From Marispirochaeta sp. (lineage in GTDB: Bacteria > Spirochaetota > Spirochaetia > JC444 > Marispirochaetaceae), in the NCBI RefSeq assembly GCF_963668165.1, contig NZ_OY764212.1, forward strand, positions 186,001-250,000: a DNA stretch of 64,000 bases, in the 5' to 3' direction. Position numbers and translations under genes: made by a program. The notes beneath the pieces are model-generated. The model searched no databases, had not been told where the DNA came from, and worked only from the letters and a program-made list of their open reading frames with translations. How positions within the stretch are numbered: position 1 is the stretch's first letter; every line of letters begins with the position of its first letter. Positions 54,532-62,519 of this stretch are shown here, piece by piece.

Positions 54532-55442
54532 ATGAAGGCGCTGGTTTTGCAGAAGAAAGGCGAGATTGCCTTTCAGGACCTGGAACTTAATGAGACTCCG
54601 GGTTCGCGGGATGTGCGTATTGCCGTCGGAGCGGTTGGAATCTGCGGCAGCGATGTTCACTATTACCAGCACGGCGAAATCGGACCATTTGTTGTCCGGG
54701 AACCCATGATCCTCGGTCACGAAGCTGCCGGAACGGTACTGGAAACCGGCGCGGAAGTCATTCACCTTAAGGTCGGCGACAGGGTCGCCATGGAGCCGGG
54801 AATCCCTGATCCTTTGAGCCGGGAGAGCAGAACCGGCATGTACAATCTGGATCCGGACGTGCGCTTTTGGGCCACGCCGCCGGAAAGGCGGAAATCAAGC
54901 CTGGAGACACGGCGGTGGTAATCGGGGCCGGGACAATCGGTATTGTTACAGCCCTGTCAGCTTTAGCCGGCGGATGCAGCCGCGTTATAATGACCGATCT
55001 GCTGCAGCCCAAGCTGGACCTGGCAGCAACCCTGGGCCCGATTACTCCTGTTAATATCCGGGACCTGGACCCGGTTAACGCGATACAGGAGATCACAGGG
55101 GGCTGGGGAGCGGACATTGTGTTCGAGGCCAGCGGATCTGTACAAGCCATGGAGAGGATTTTCGATTTGCCCCGGCCCGGCGGCAAAATCGTATTCATCG
55201 GAATGCCACCTGAACCTGTACCCCTGGACATCGTCGCAGCCCAGGCGAAAGAGATCAGTATGAGGACTGTTTTTCGCTACGCTCATGTTTATCCCCGGGC
55301 TATCGCGCTGATGGGGTCGGGCCGGCTGGACGTAAAACCCCTGATCAGCCGGGTTTTTCCCTTCGAGAAGGGCATTGAGGCTTTTGAATACGCGGCGAAC
55401 CCGGATCCCGATACGGTTAAGGTTCAGATTGTGATGGATTAG
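54532..55442 (+). pseudogene. Zinc alcohol dehydrogenase (xylitol/sorbitol type), internally deleted
   Basis: The first part (54532 to about 54885) encodes a medium-chain dehydrogenase N-terminus with Cys38 (GICGSDVH) and GHE (62-64), up to RFWATPP. The frame then shifts, and the rest (from about 54867) reads [12 protein letters not shown], then [20 protein letters not shown], to the normal C-terminus. About 40 residues are missing at the junction, including the EPLAVG segment that holds a zinc ligand, and the frame is broken. The joint is at a GCCACGCCGCC-like short repeat, which suggests a slippage deletion. Presumably inactive, unless it is an assembly error. Confidence 0.82.
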
Positions 55443-55488
55443 CCGCAGGCCGCGGCTGCTGAAAGAGAAAGAATTCTTGGGTTTGCAA

Positions 55489-56154
55489 TCAGCTTATTAA
55501 TTGCTCGGGAAGACTTTTTGCGGAAGCAATATGCCGCCGCACCGCGTTTTCGGCCCGTAGAGAATCCCCGCTGAAGATCTCTTTCAGCAGCCAGACATGC
55601 GAAATAGCCTCTTTATCATGATTGTTCTTGTCTTTCTGCCAGTGAGACATCTTTTGCCATTCCAGCAGTAAAAAAAGATGGTCCCGCCGCAGGGCATCTA
55701 CAAGAGACGGGCATTCAGTGAGTTCCGCCAGTTTGGCGTGAAAACTGTAGTTCATCTCCAGGGTTGCCCGTGCCATTTCGTTTGTCTGGATTTGCTGGTC
55801 TACAACCTGGGCCTGCTCAATAAGCTGGTACTTTACCTCTTCCCGCAGGTTGCCGCTGGCAAGCATACGGGCTACCTGACTTTCTATAGCAAGACGCAAT
55901 GCATAGCGGTCCCGCTTGGTTTCGGATGTAAGGCTTATTACACTTGATCCAAGGTAGGGGCGTGATTCAACAAGACCTTCGTTTTCCAGCTTGTGAAGCG
56001 CGTCGATTACCGGAATTATGCTGACGCCTGTCATTTGCGACATTTCCCGCAGAGTCAGCCTTTGGGCAGGTTTGAGTTCTCCGTCAAGGATTTTGTCGCA
56101 GATTACCGAGAATGCAAGATCAGCTGCAGATTGATTGTCCTTTTTTCTAGCCAT
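55489..56154 (-). CDS. GntR-family regulator, FCD subfamily, second
   Basis: A 221-residue regulator with an N-terminal winged helix (FSVICDKILDGELKPAQRL, LREMSQMTGVSIIPVIDALH) and a helical FCD effector domain. It is similar in layout to the GntR protein at 43077 (both have a VSxIPVxxAL recognition helix). It is convergent with the dehydrogenase remnant and shares direction with GH2 upstream. Its start lies 13 bases after a -10 box and has no clear ribosome-binding site. It may control GH2 and the divergent transporter. Confidence 0.88.
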   Translation of the reverse strand: MARKKDNQSAADLAFSVICDKILDGELKPAQRLTLREMSQMTGVSIIPVIDALHKLENEGLVESRPYLGSSVISLTSETKRDRYALRLAIESQVARMLASGNLREEVKYQLIEQAQVVDQQIQTNEMARATLEMNYSFHAKLAELTECPSLVDALRRDHLFLLLEWQKMSHWQKDKNNHDKEAISHVWLLKEIFSGDSLRAENAVRRHIASAKSLPEQLIS

Positions 56155-56167
56155 ACTTACACGCTGG

Positions 56168-56197
56168 ATACTATCCTCTTCGATTCACACTAGTCAA
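56168..56197 (-). promoter_or_regulatory. Promoter of the second GntR regulator
   Basis: On the minus strand: TTGACT (rc of 56192-56197), an 18-base spacer and TAGTAT (rc of 56168-56173). It lies within the 67-base gap after GH2, so the regulator can be made independently. Confidence 0.5.
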
Positions 56198-56221
56198 GTC
56201 GATGGTTTTCTGCAATTTTAG

Positions 56222-58456
56222 TCATGCAATGATGAATAAAAAATCATTCTCCGACAGGGTATTGCCGTTTTCATCAGTGACCAGCATTTGAACTGTATAG
56301 CTCCCATGTGCTCTCTGGGGCACCTGCCAGTGTATTGTTTCTACCACTTTGGCGCTGTCTTTTGCCAGGGTAAGAGGCAGGGCCCTTTCCATCTCCGTAC
56401 TTGTTGAGTCCATGTGCCGGAGTGCCCAGTTCAATGTAACAGGGAGCTCCCGTTGAAAATCATTGTTTATCCATATCTTCCCGACAAACAGGTCTCCGGG
56501 TTTCCAGAACTTGTCGTAGCCGATAATGTAGGGATCCTTGTTCCATTCAAGGCTGGCAAGTACAGGGGTGTATACCTGTTTCATGCTATAGTAGGCGGGG
56601 AGTTTTTCGCCGAAATAGTCGACAATACCGCTTCCGATAACGGGGGCGGCATCGTTCCAGTAGTAGAGATACATGCTGCCGACGGGGGCGTATTTTCTCT
56701 GACGCAGAAACTCGATCTGTTCCTTGATCGTTCTGGCCTCAATTTTCTGTGACTGTTCGATAAGTTTATCCAGGGAATCCAGGCTAAGGTCGAGCCTGGT
56801 ATGCCGGACCTGGAGGTCATAGAAGAAGCAGTAGTATTCCCAGACATCCCAGTTAGGGGGCCAGAGGTCTTTTTTCGGGATTATTTTCTCAAGGCTTTTT
56901 CTGGAAGGCAGCGCGTGGGAGCCGAACTCCACTATATTCGGTTCAATACGGATACGCTTCATATCAAGGTCCCCGGGCTGACAGCAGCCGGTCATCAGGT
57001 TCTGTACTCCCTCCTGGTAATCACCTTTGTGCATCCATCGAATGGGATCTACTGTTTTTCCTGTTTCATACAGGATTTCGCATAATCTGCCGTAGTTATT
57101 GGGCATGTTCGGCAGGCCGTATATCTGAGGCTCCTTAAAGACACTCCACATTCCTATACAGGCATGGTTGTGAAGCATCCTTACCATATCCCGCATCATT
57201 ATACCTGCCCGTTCGATTAGTTCATCGCTGTCGCTGTAGCAGTAGTGGAGGGGAAAATTCTGCCAGACCAGGAAGCCCATTCTGTCACAAAGAGTATAAA
57301 AATCATCAAGTTCCACATGGCTTCCGATTCGGATGGAGTTTATATTCATCTCCAGCATTTCCATCAGGTCCTTTTCCATTCTTATGGAGCTGATTTCGCT
57401 CAGGTACATGCTCGAGTAGTAGCGCATTCCCCGCAGAAAAAGCTTTGAGCCGTTGAGGGTCCATTGACCGGTGGCATCATCGTGTTGGATATTCTTTACG
57501 CCAAAAATTATTTCACGGTGATCGTCAATTAAATCCTTCTGCTTTAATCGGATTGTTGCCTTGTAAAGATTGGGTTTGCCAGTGTCCCAGGTGGACCAGA
57601 GACGTACCTCAGGTATCGTAACAACGAGCTTGCGGATGGTCATGCCAGGCTGTAGTTCTATACTGCAGCTGCGGGTAATCTGTTCATCAGAATTAAAATT
57701 CTCCGCTTCTACCAACAGCTCTGCTTCAGCCTGAATAATTTCTCTGCTTGTGTTGGTAATCTCCAGGTCAATGCTTACCAGAGCGGAACCGTCGGGTACG
57801 AAATTTCGTTCAACGATTTTACTGTATACTTTTGCGTAGGATATCTGGGTTTCACCCCGGGCAATGAGCCGGACGGGCTGCCATATTCCCCCGGTGTTGC
57901 CGTCCTGCCGGAACTTTGTCATGGCCCCGGGACGGTGCATGGCGTCAATTAGATGTCCTTTAACAATACTGAGGTCTTTGGCCCAGTGTTTCTTATACGG
58001 ACGAGACATAGGTGTGCTTAAATTGTTCGGGTCATCAACAAGAATATACTCCGTAGGGTCCCGTGGAGAATCTACCCGCACAACCAGGCAATTTGAACTT
58101 GCCAGGACGGTGTCGCTTATGTCGAACTCAAAGGGTGAAAAATATCCTTCATGTGAACCAAGATACTCCCCGTTGAGCCAGACCTGGGCTATATAATCGA
58201 CGGCCACAAACTGAAGGGAGACCTTGCGGCCTTTCATTTCTTCAGAAAGATCAAAACTGCGGTAAAACCAGACGGCGCCGTCATAATCACCGACTTCCGT
58301 AAGATACCAGTTGTTCGGAATGTTCATCTTTTGCCAGGCGCTTCGATCATGTTCCGGCTTGGGGAAATTTACACGACCGCTGTCAGCTTTGTTCTCCAGG
58401 GTATAGAGCCATGTTCCATTTAATTCGGTAATCTTTCTGCCGTAGCCGTGCTTCAT
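56222..58456 (-). CDS. Glycoside hydrolase family 2 enzyme
   Basis: A 744-residue cytosolic GH2 enzyme (beta-galactosidase/glucuronidase/mannosidase superfamily). An N-terminal sugar-binding domain (about 45-195: WYLTEVGDYDGAVWFYRSF, FVAVDYIAQVWLNGEYLGSH), a beta-sandwich and a TIM barrel from about 330 are seen. The acid/base Glu442 lies in GMWSVFKEP, where WSxGNE is more common, and the nucleophile is probably Glu510 in VEFGSH. AGGGGA lies 8 bases before the start. It is divergent from a transporter operon and upstream of the second GntR. The substrate cannot be told. Confidence 0.9.
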   Translation of the reverse strand: MKHGYGRKITELNGTWLYTLENKADSGRVNFPKPEHDRSAWQKMNIPNNWYLTEVGDYDGAVWFYRSFDLSEEMKGRKVSLQFVAVDYIAQVWLNGEYLGSHEGYFSPFEFDISDTVLASSNCLVVRVDSPRDPTEYILVDDPNNLSTPMSRPYKKHWAKDLSIVKGHLIDAMHRPGAMTKFRQDGNTGGIWQPVRLIARGETQISYAKVYSKIVERNFVPDGSALVSIDLEITNTSREIIQAEAELLVEAENFNSDEQITRSCSIELQPGMTIRKLVVTIPEVRLWSTWDTGKPNLYKATIRLKQKDLIDDHREIIFGVKNIQHDDATGQWTLNGSKLFLRGMRYYSSMYLSEISSIRMEKDLMEMLEMNINSIRIGSHVELDDFYTLCDRMGFLVWQNFPLHYCYSDSDELIERAGIMMRDMVRMLHNHACIGMWSVFKEPQIYGLPNMPNNYGRLCEILYETGKTVDPIRWMHKGDYQEGVQNLMTGCCQPGDLDMKRIRIEPNIVEFGSHALPSRKSLEKIIPKKDLWPPNWDVWEYYCFFYDLQVRHTRLDLSLDSLDKLIEQSQKIEARTIKEQIEFLRQRKYAPVGSMYLYYWNDAAPVIGSGIVDYFGEKLPAYYSMKQVYTPVLASLEWNKDPYIIGYDKFWKPGDLFVGKIWINNDFQRELPVTLNWALRHMDSTSTEMERALPLTLAKDSAKVVETIHWQVPQRAHGSYTVQMLVTDENGNTLSENDFLFIIA

Positions 58457-58801
58457 TTTTTATTCTCCCCTAATGATTATAACAATATTATAACATGCAA
58501 CATGCTAAATATGTCAATAGAGTTTTTTTCATCCCTTTACATTCAGATAAGAAAATTTAGCGAAGAAAACAACGTTATTATTACTCAAAAGCATATATAG
58601 TAAGCATATAGTTACAAAGAAAGATATTGTATTGGAAGAACTGAATGTTAAGTATCCCAGCCGCAAGAAGCATACAGATCAAACTGCGTGAAGGTTAAGC
58701 TATCTATGATATAAAAGAATTATATTGACTTTATAACATAGTGGGTTTACCATAAAATGCATAAAAGACAGCATGTAGAAAATGTATCAGGAGGATTCCA
58801 T
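58457..58801. other. Divergent control region, GH2 / transporter (345 bases)
   Basis: An AT-rich region with no credible gene. On the GH2 side lie TTGACA (rc of 58512-58517) and TATAAT (rc of 58487-58492), 19 bases apart, overlapped by a tandem AACATGC repeat at 58492-58505. On the transporter side lie TTGACT at 58725-58730 and a dyad at 58704-58741. The middle (about 58520-58700) shows nothing recognisable. Confidence 0.5.
58704..58741. promoter_or_regulatory. Dyad overlapping the -35 box of the second MalEFG operon
   Basis: CTATGATATAAA (58704-58715) and TTTATAACATAG (58730-58741) are reverse complements with one mismatch, 14 bases apart. The TTGACT at 58725-58730 lies in the centre, with TACCAT 17 bases further as a weak -10. 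A bound regulator would block RNA polymerase. Confidence 0.45.
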
Positions 58802-59725
58802 TTGAAATATCGTGTGGGATCAGGAAAAATGGCTCAGAATTCAACTGCTTATCTCTTTCTTATTCCCTGGTTCATAGGTTTTTTTGGGCTCAATCTGTTG
58901 CCCATGGGAGCCTCACTTTTTTTGTCCTTCACCAATTACAATGTATTCGATTTACCAAAGTTTGATGGTTTCAGCAATTTTGTATATATGTTTACCAACG
59001 ATTGGCATTTCCCGGCAGCAGTCAGTGTAACAATCCGGTATGTCTTTTCCGCGGTACCCCTGCAGCTCTTTGCCTCCCTTGTTCTTGCCTTTCTTCTGAA
59101 TCAGAAAATAAAGGGACTGACTCTTTTTCGAACCCTTTTCTACATACCCTCGCTTTTGGGGTCCAGTGTAGCCGTCGGTATTCTGTGGAGGCAAATATTC
59201 AGTTCCGACGGTTTGCTGAATATTCTTTTGCAGAAAGCAGGATTAATGCCGGAAGCAGGCATCAGCTGGATAGGTGACCCGCGGTATGCTCTATGGACGA
59301 TTATTCTTTTACGGGTCTGGCAGTTCGGATCTCCCATGATTATCTTTCTGGCTGCTCTAAAACAGATACCGCAGGAAATCCTGGAAGCCGCGGAGATCGA
59401 CGGCGCTCGCAGATTCCAGCGTGTCTGGAGAATCATTCTTCCCATGATAAGTCCGATAATACTGTTTAATTTTATCATGCAGATCATAAGTGCTTTTAAG
59501 GTTTTCACCGAGGCATTCATTATCAGCGGCGGCGCGGTAGGGGGCGGCGTTGTCGGCGGAACCCTGGACAGTCTTTTGTTTTATACAATTCATATCTATT
59601 CCGAAGGTTTTCTAAAATTCAGAATGGGATATGCATCTGCTCTATCCTGGGTTCTGCTGCTGATGGTGGCGGTATTGACCTGGATAGCCTTCAGGATAAC
59701 ATCCCGCTTTGTACACTATGAATAA
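58802..59725 (+). CDS. Carbohydrate ABC permease, MalF type
   Basis: A 307-residue permease with about 6 helices. The EAA loop is EILEAAEIDGARRFQRVW, followed by IMQIISAFKVFTEAFIISGGA. The TTG start at 58802 is favoured by a perfect AGGAGG 7 bases upstream; an ATG at 58757 is in frame but sits in the promoter zone. It is the first gene of a permease-permease-binding-protein operon, in contrast to the other two systems where the binding protein comes first. Confidence 0.9.
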   Translation: MKYRVGSGKMAQNSTAYLFLIPWFIGFFGLNLLPMGASLFLSFTNYNVFDLPKFDGFSNFVYMFTNDWHFPAAVSVTIRYVFSAVPLQLFASLVLAFLLNQKIKGLTLFRTLFYIPSLLGSSVAVGILWRQIFSSDGLLNILLQKAGLMPEAGISWIGDPRYALWTIILLRVWQFGSPMIIFLAALKQIPQEILEAAEIDGARRFQRVWRIILPMISPIILFNFIMQIISAFKVFTEAFIISGGAVGGGVVGGTLDSLLFYTIHIYSEGFLKFRMGYASALSWVLLLMVAVLTWIAFRITSRFVHYE

Positions 59726-59736
59726 GGTTGTGAACC

Positions 59737-60591
59737 ATGGCGTTAAAATCAGCTGAAAAGAGTGAGAAGAAAATTGTTATTTTCAGGTCAATCATCATAC
59801 TCTGTATATCTATTATTGTGATCGAGCCGTTGATCTGGATGATCGTCAGCTCTTTTAAACCCGAACCGGATATTTTCCGGTACATCGGTCTTATTCCCAA
59901 AAGAGTAACCCTGGAGAACTACATTGAGGGCTGGAGAGGTAAGGACCTGGGATTTGCTCTTTTTTTCAGCAATTCCCTGATTATCGTTGTATTTGCTATT
60001 ATCGGAAATCTCGTTTCCTGTACCTTGACGGCATATGCCTTTGCCAGGATGAGCTTCAGATTCCGGTCCTTATTCTTCGCCTTGATGATAGGAACCATCA
60101 TGCTGCCTCCCCACGCGGTAATTATTCCCCAGTATATTTTCTTTTTTAAGATAGGTATTCATAATACTTTTCTACCGATTATTCTGCCTAAATTCTTTGC
60201 TACTGACTCATTCTTTATTTTTCTTATTGTGCAGTTCATGCGGGGGATCCCCACCGAACTTGATCAGGCGGCACGGGTTGACGGCTGTAGTTCCTGGGAT
60301 ATTCTCTGGAGGATCATACTGCCTCTGTGCAAGCCCGCCCTTATAACAACCACCATCTTTACCTTTCTGTGGACCTGGAACGATTTCTTTACCCAGCTTG
60401 TATATTTGACCGACTCCAGACTCCAGACCGTTGCTCTTGCTCTAAAAAAGTTTGTAGACGCGGATGCTTTGCCCGCTTACGGGCAGATGCTTGCCATGTC
60501 CACACTTTCCATAATTCCTATATTGATTCTTTTTGCCTTTTTCCAGCGCTTGCTGATTGAAGGAATATCCACAACAGGGTTAAAGGCGTGA
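59737..60591 (+). CDS. Carbohydrate ABC permease, MalG type
   Basis: A 284-residue permease with about 6 helices. The EAA loop is ELDQAARVDGCSSWDILWRI, and the C-terminus ends RLLIEGISTTGLKA. It starts 11 bases after its MalF-type partner. No ATPase gene is present in the operon. Confidence 0.92.
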   Translation: MALKSAEKSEKKIVIFRSIIILCISIIVIEPLIWMIVSSFKPEPDIFRYIGLIPKRVTLENYIEGWRGKDLGFALFFSNSLIIVVFAIIGNLVSCTLTAYAFARMSFRFRSLFFALMIGTIMLPPHAVIIPQYIFFFKIGIHNTFLPIILPKFFATDSFFIFLIVQFMRGIPTELDQAARVDGCSSWDILWRIILPLCKPALITTTIFTFLWTWNDFFTQLVYLTDSRLQTVALALKKFVDADALPAYGQMLAMSTLSIIPILILFAFFQRLLIEGISTTGLKA

Positions 60592-60657
60592 AAAGTAAAA
60601 AAAACGGCATGCGGCTGTCAGCTGAAGCAAGCCGGAAAAAACAAAGGAGAAACGCGT

Positions 60658-61983
60658 ATGGGTATGACAATCAGACGATGGGCGATCGCGATGATCATTG
60701 TGCTGATCGTAAGCGGTCCGGTTATTGCCGGAGGTCAGTCGGAGGCAGAGAAGTCCGGCTCGCCAGGGAAGGTGGAAATGCGTCTTGCATGGTGGGGGGC
60801 TACAGGGAGAAATGAAAAATATCTGGACATCATTGATGAATACCAGAAATTAAACCCGAATATCGTTATCACGCCGGAGTATCAGGGATGGGCGGATTAC
60901 TGGGGAAAAATGGCTACCATGGTAGCTGCCCGGAATCTACCGGATGTCCACCAGTATACGAATAACCAGCTTGGAGAGTTTTATTCAAAGGGTGCTGTTA
61001 TTTCTCTGGAGCCCTATGTCCAGGACGGCACAATCAATCTGGATGACTGGAACATGGGAATGGTTGATTCAGGACGGCTGGATGGTAAGCTCGTGGGAGT
61101 AACCATAGGAATTACAGCTCCGGTTATGATAGTAAACATGACCTGGGCCGAGGAGCTTGGCATAGAGGTGCCCCCCTTTGAAGCCAGTTCCACCTGGAAG
61201 GAGTTCGCTGACTGGCTGAAAAAAGATGTTCAGCCGAAACTGCCTGCCGGGGCCTACGCTTTTGGGGATTACGGAATGGCGGAAAACTATTTCTGGACCT
61301 GGGTGCGGCAGCATAACGCAAAATGGGTCGACAGCAAGGGGAATTATGCGGTTCCACAATCCGTTCTGGAAGGCTGGTACGGATTTATTGATGATCTCCG
61401 CAAAGCCGGTGTCGCGCCGCCTCTCGCTTTTACCGCAGAAGACAGTGGAAAGGCCAGGGGGGACAATGCTTTTAACAGGCGTAAAATGCTGATCCGTCCG
61501 ACCAATGCGAATCAGGCAAAACTTGAACAGCAGTATATGGCCGTGGCAGGAGACAAGGTGGAAATGCGTCGTCTTCCCAAACAGGAGGGTGCGAGCTCAG
61601 CGGTGGAATGTTTGATTACCTCTGTTCTGTCTATCGCTTCAAACAGCAAGGTCCGGGATGAAGCAGCAAAATTTATTAACTTCTTTATTAACGATAAGAC
61701 AGCACAGTCAATCTATAACGCGGAAATCGGTGTTCCCGGAAGCTACACTGTACAGGATATGCTGAAACCGAAACTTGATTTTGTTGCGGCCCAGGAGTTC
61801 GACTACATCAACATGGTTTCTACCGGATCCATTCCAACTGTGCCGAAGCCTCAGGGGATTTGGGCCTTCGATGCGGAGATCCAGCAGATGAATCAGCAGG
61901 TAGCTGCCGGTAATATGACACCGGCACAAGCTGCTAAAGCAACCATCGAGCGGGCGAACAAGTTTCTTGCGTCCCTTAAGTAA
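60658..61983 (+). CDS. Extracellular sugar-binding protein (MalE type)
   Basis: A 441-residue family 1 solute-binding protein. The signal peptide (about 1-24, ending PVIA) is followed by GGQSEAEKSG, without a lipobox cysteine. The mature start is VEMRLAWWGATGRNEKYLDI, with ARNLPDVHQYTNNQLGEF further on. AAGGAG lies about 8 bases before the start. A stem-loop follows the stop. It would bind the substrate imported by the two permeases just upstream. Confidence 0.92.
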   Translation: MGMTIRRWAIAMIIVLIVSGPVIAGGQSEAEKSGSPGKVEMRLAWWGATGRNEKYLDIIDEYQKLNPNIVITPEYQGWADYWGKMATMVAARNLPDVHQYTNNQLGEFYSKGAVISLEPYVQDGTINLDDWNMGMVDSGRLDGKLVGVTIGITAPVMIVNMTWAEELGIEVPPFEASSTWKEFADWLKKDVQPKLPAGAYAFGDYGMAENYFWTWVRQHNAKWVDSKGNYAVPQSVLEGWYGFIDDLRKAGVAPPLAFTAEDSGKARGDNAFNRRKMLIRPTNANQAKLEQQYMAVAGDKVEMRRLPKQEGASSAVECLITSVLSIASNSKVRDEAAKFINFFINDKTAQSIYNAEIGVPGSYTVQDMLKPKLDFVAAQEFDYINMVSTGSIPTVPKPQGIWAFDAEIQQMNQQVAAGNMTPAQAAKATIERANKFLASLK

Positions 61984-61998
61984 GAGACTATCTACCGT

Positions 61999-62024
61999 AA
62001 CCGTGCCGCTTTTGCGGTGCGGTT
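61999..62024 (+). promoter_or_regulatory. Intercistronic stem-loop after the binding protein
   Basis: AACCGTGCCGC (61999-62009) pairs with GCGGTGCGGTT (62014-62024) across a TTTT loop; two of the eleven pairs are G-U. No T-run follows. Confidence 0.65.
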
Positions 62025-62072
62025 CGGCAGAATAGCAAGGTCCCATAATTTTTTGCATGAAAGGATCCATAA

Positions 62073-62501
62073 ATGAAAGATTTTATCGGTAAACCCGGCA
62101 GAACAGTCATTCTTGAGCTCCAACGCGGCGAGAAACTTTTAGAAAGTGTCCGGGAGTATATGGCGCAAAGAGGAATCAAAAATGCCATATTATCCAGCGC
62201 GGTTGGCTCTCTAATGCGTTTGATCGTGCATAAGCCGACAGGTATTGATGCCGCGGCGGTAGACGAGTTTGAAACTATCGAAGATGCCATGGAGGTATGC
62301 TCACTTACAGGAAGTGTGATCGGCGGAGAACCCCATTTTCACATTGTCGCTTCCGGTGTAAAAGGCCTGTATGCCGGGCATGTTGAACCGGATACGGAAG
62401 TTCTCTATCTTCTGGAGCTGACCTTTACGGAGGTTACCGGCCTTGAACTGGAACGTAAACGTACCCCGGAAAATGTTAAGAAAATCTTTGCTGTTACATG
62501 A
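62073..62501 (+). CDS. PPC/DUF296-domain protein, copy 2
   Basis: A 142-residue paralogue of the gene at 51056, identical in length and clearly homologous throughout (RGIKNAILSSAVGSL, GEPHFHIVASG, YAGHVEPDTEVLYL). The three histidines are retained and there is no AT-hook. It lies between the binding-protein gene and the TIM-barrel isomerase and is probably in the same transcript. Repeated placement beside sugar transporters and catabolic enzymes suggests a metabolic role. The function is unknown. Confidence 0.85.
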   Translation: MKDFIGKPGRTVILELQRGEKLLESVREYMAQRGIKNAILSSAVGSLMRLIVHKPTGIDAAAVDEFETIEDAMEVCSLTGSVIGGEPHFHIVASGVKGLYAGHVEPDTEVLYLLELTFTEVTGLELERKRTPENVKKIFAVT

Positions 62502-62519
62502 TTTTGTTATGAGGTCCCG

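Noticed and set aside
53938..54765. 275-codon minus-strand frame antisense to the HMG-CoA reductase and dehydrogenase
   Set aside because: The opposite strand carries conserved enzymes, and the antisense peptide shows no family motifs.
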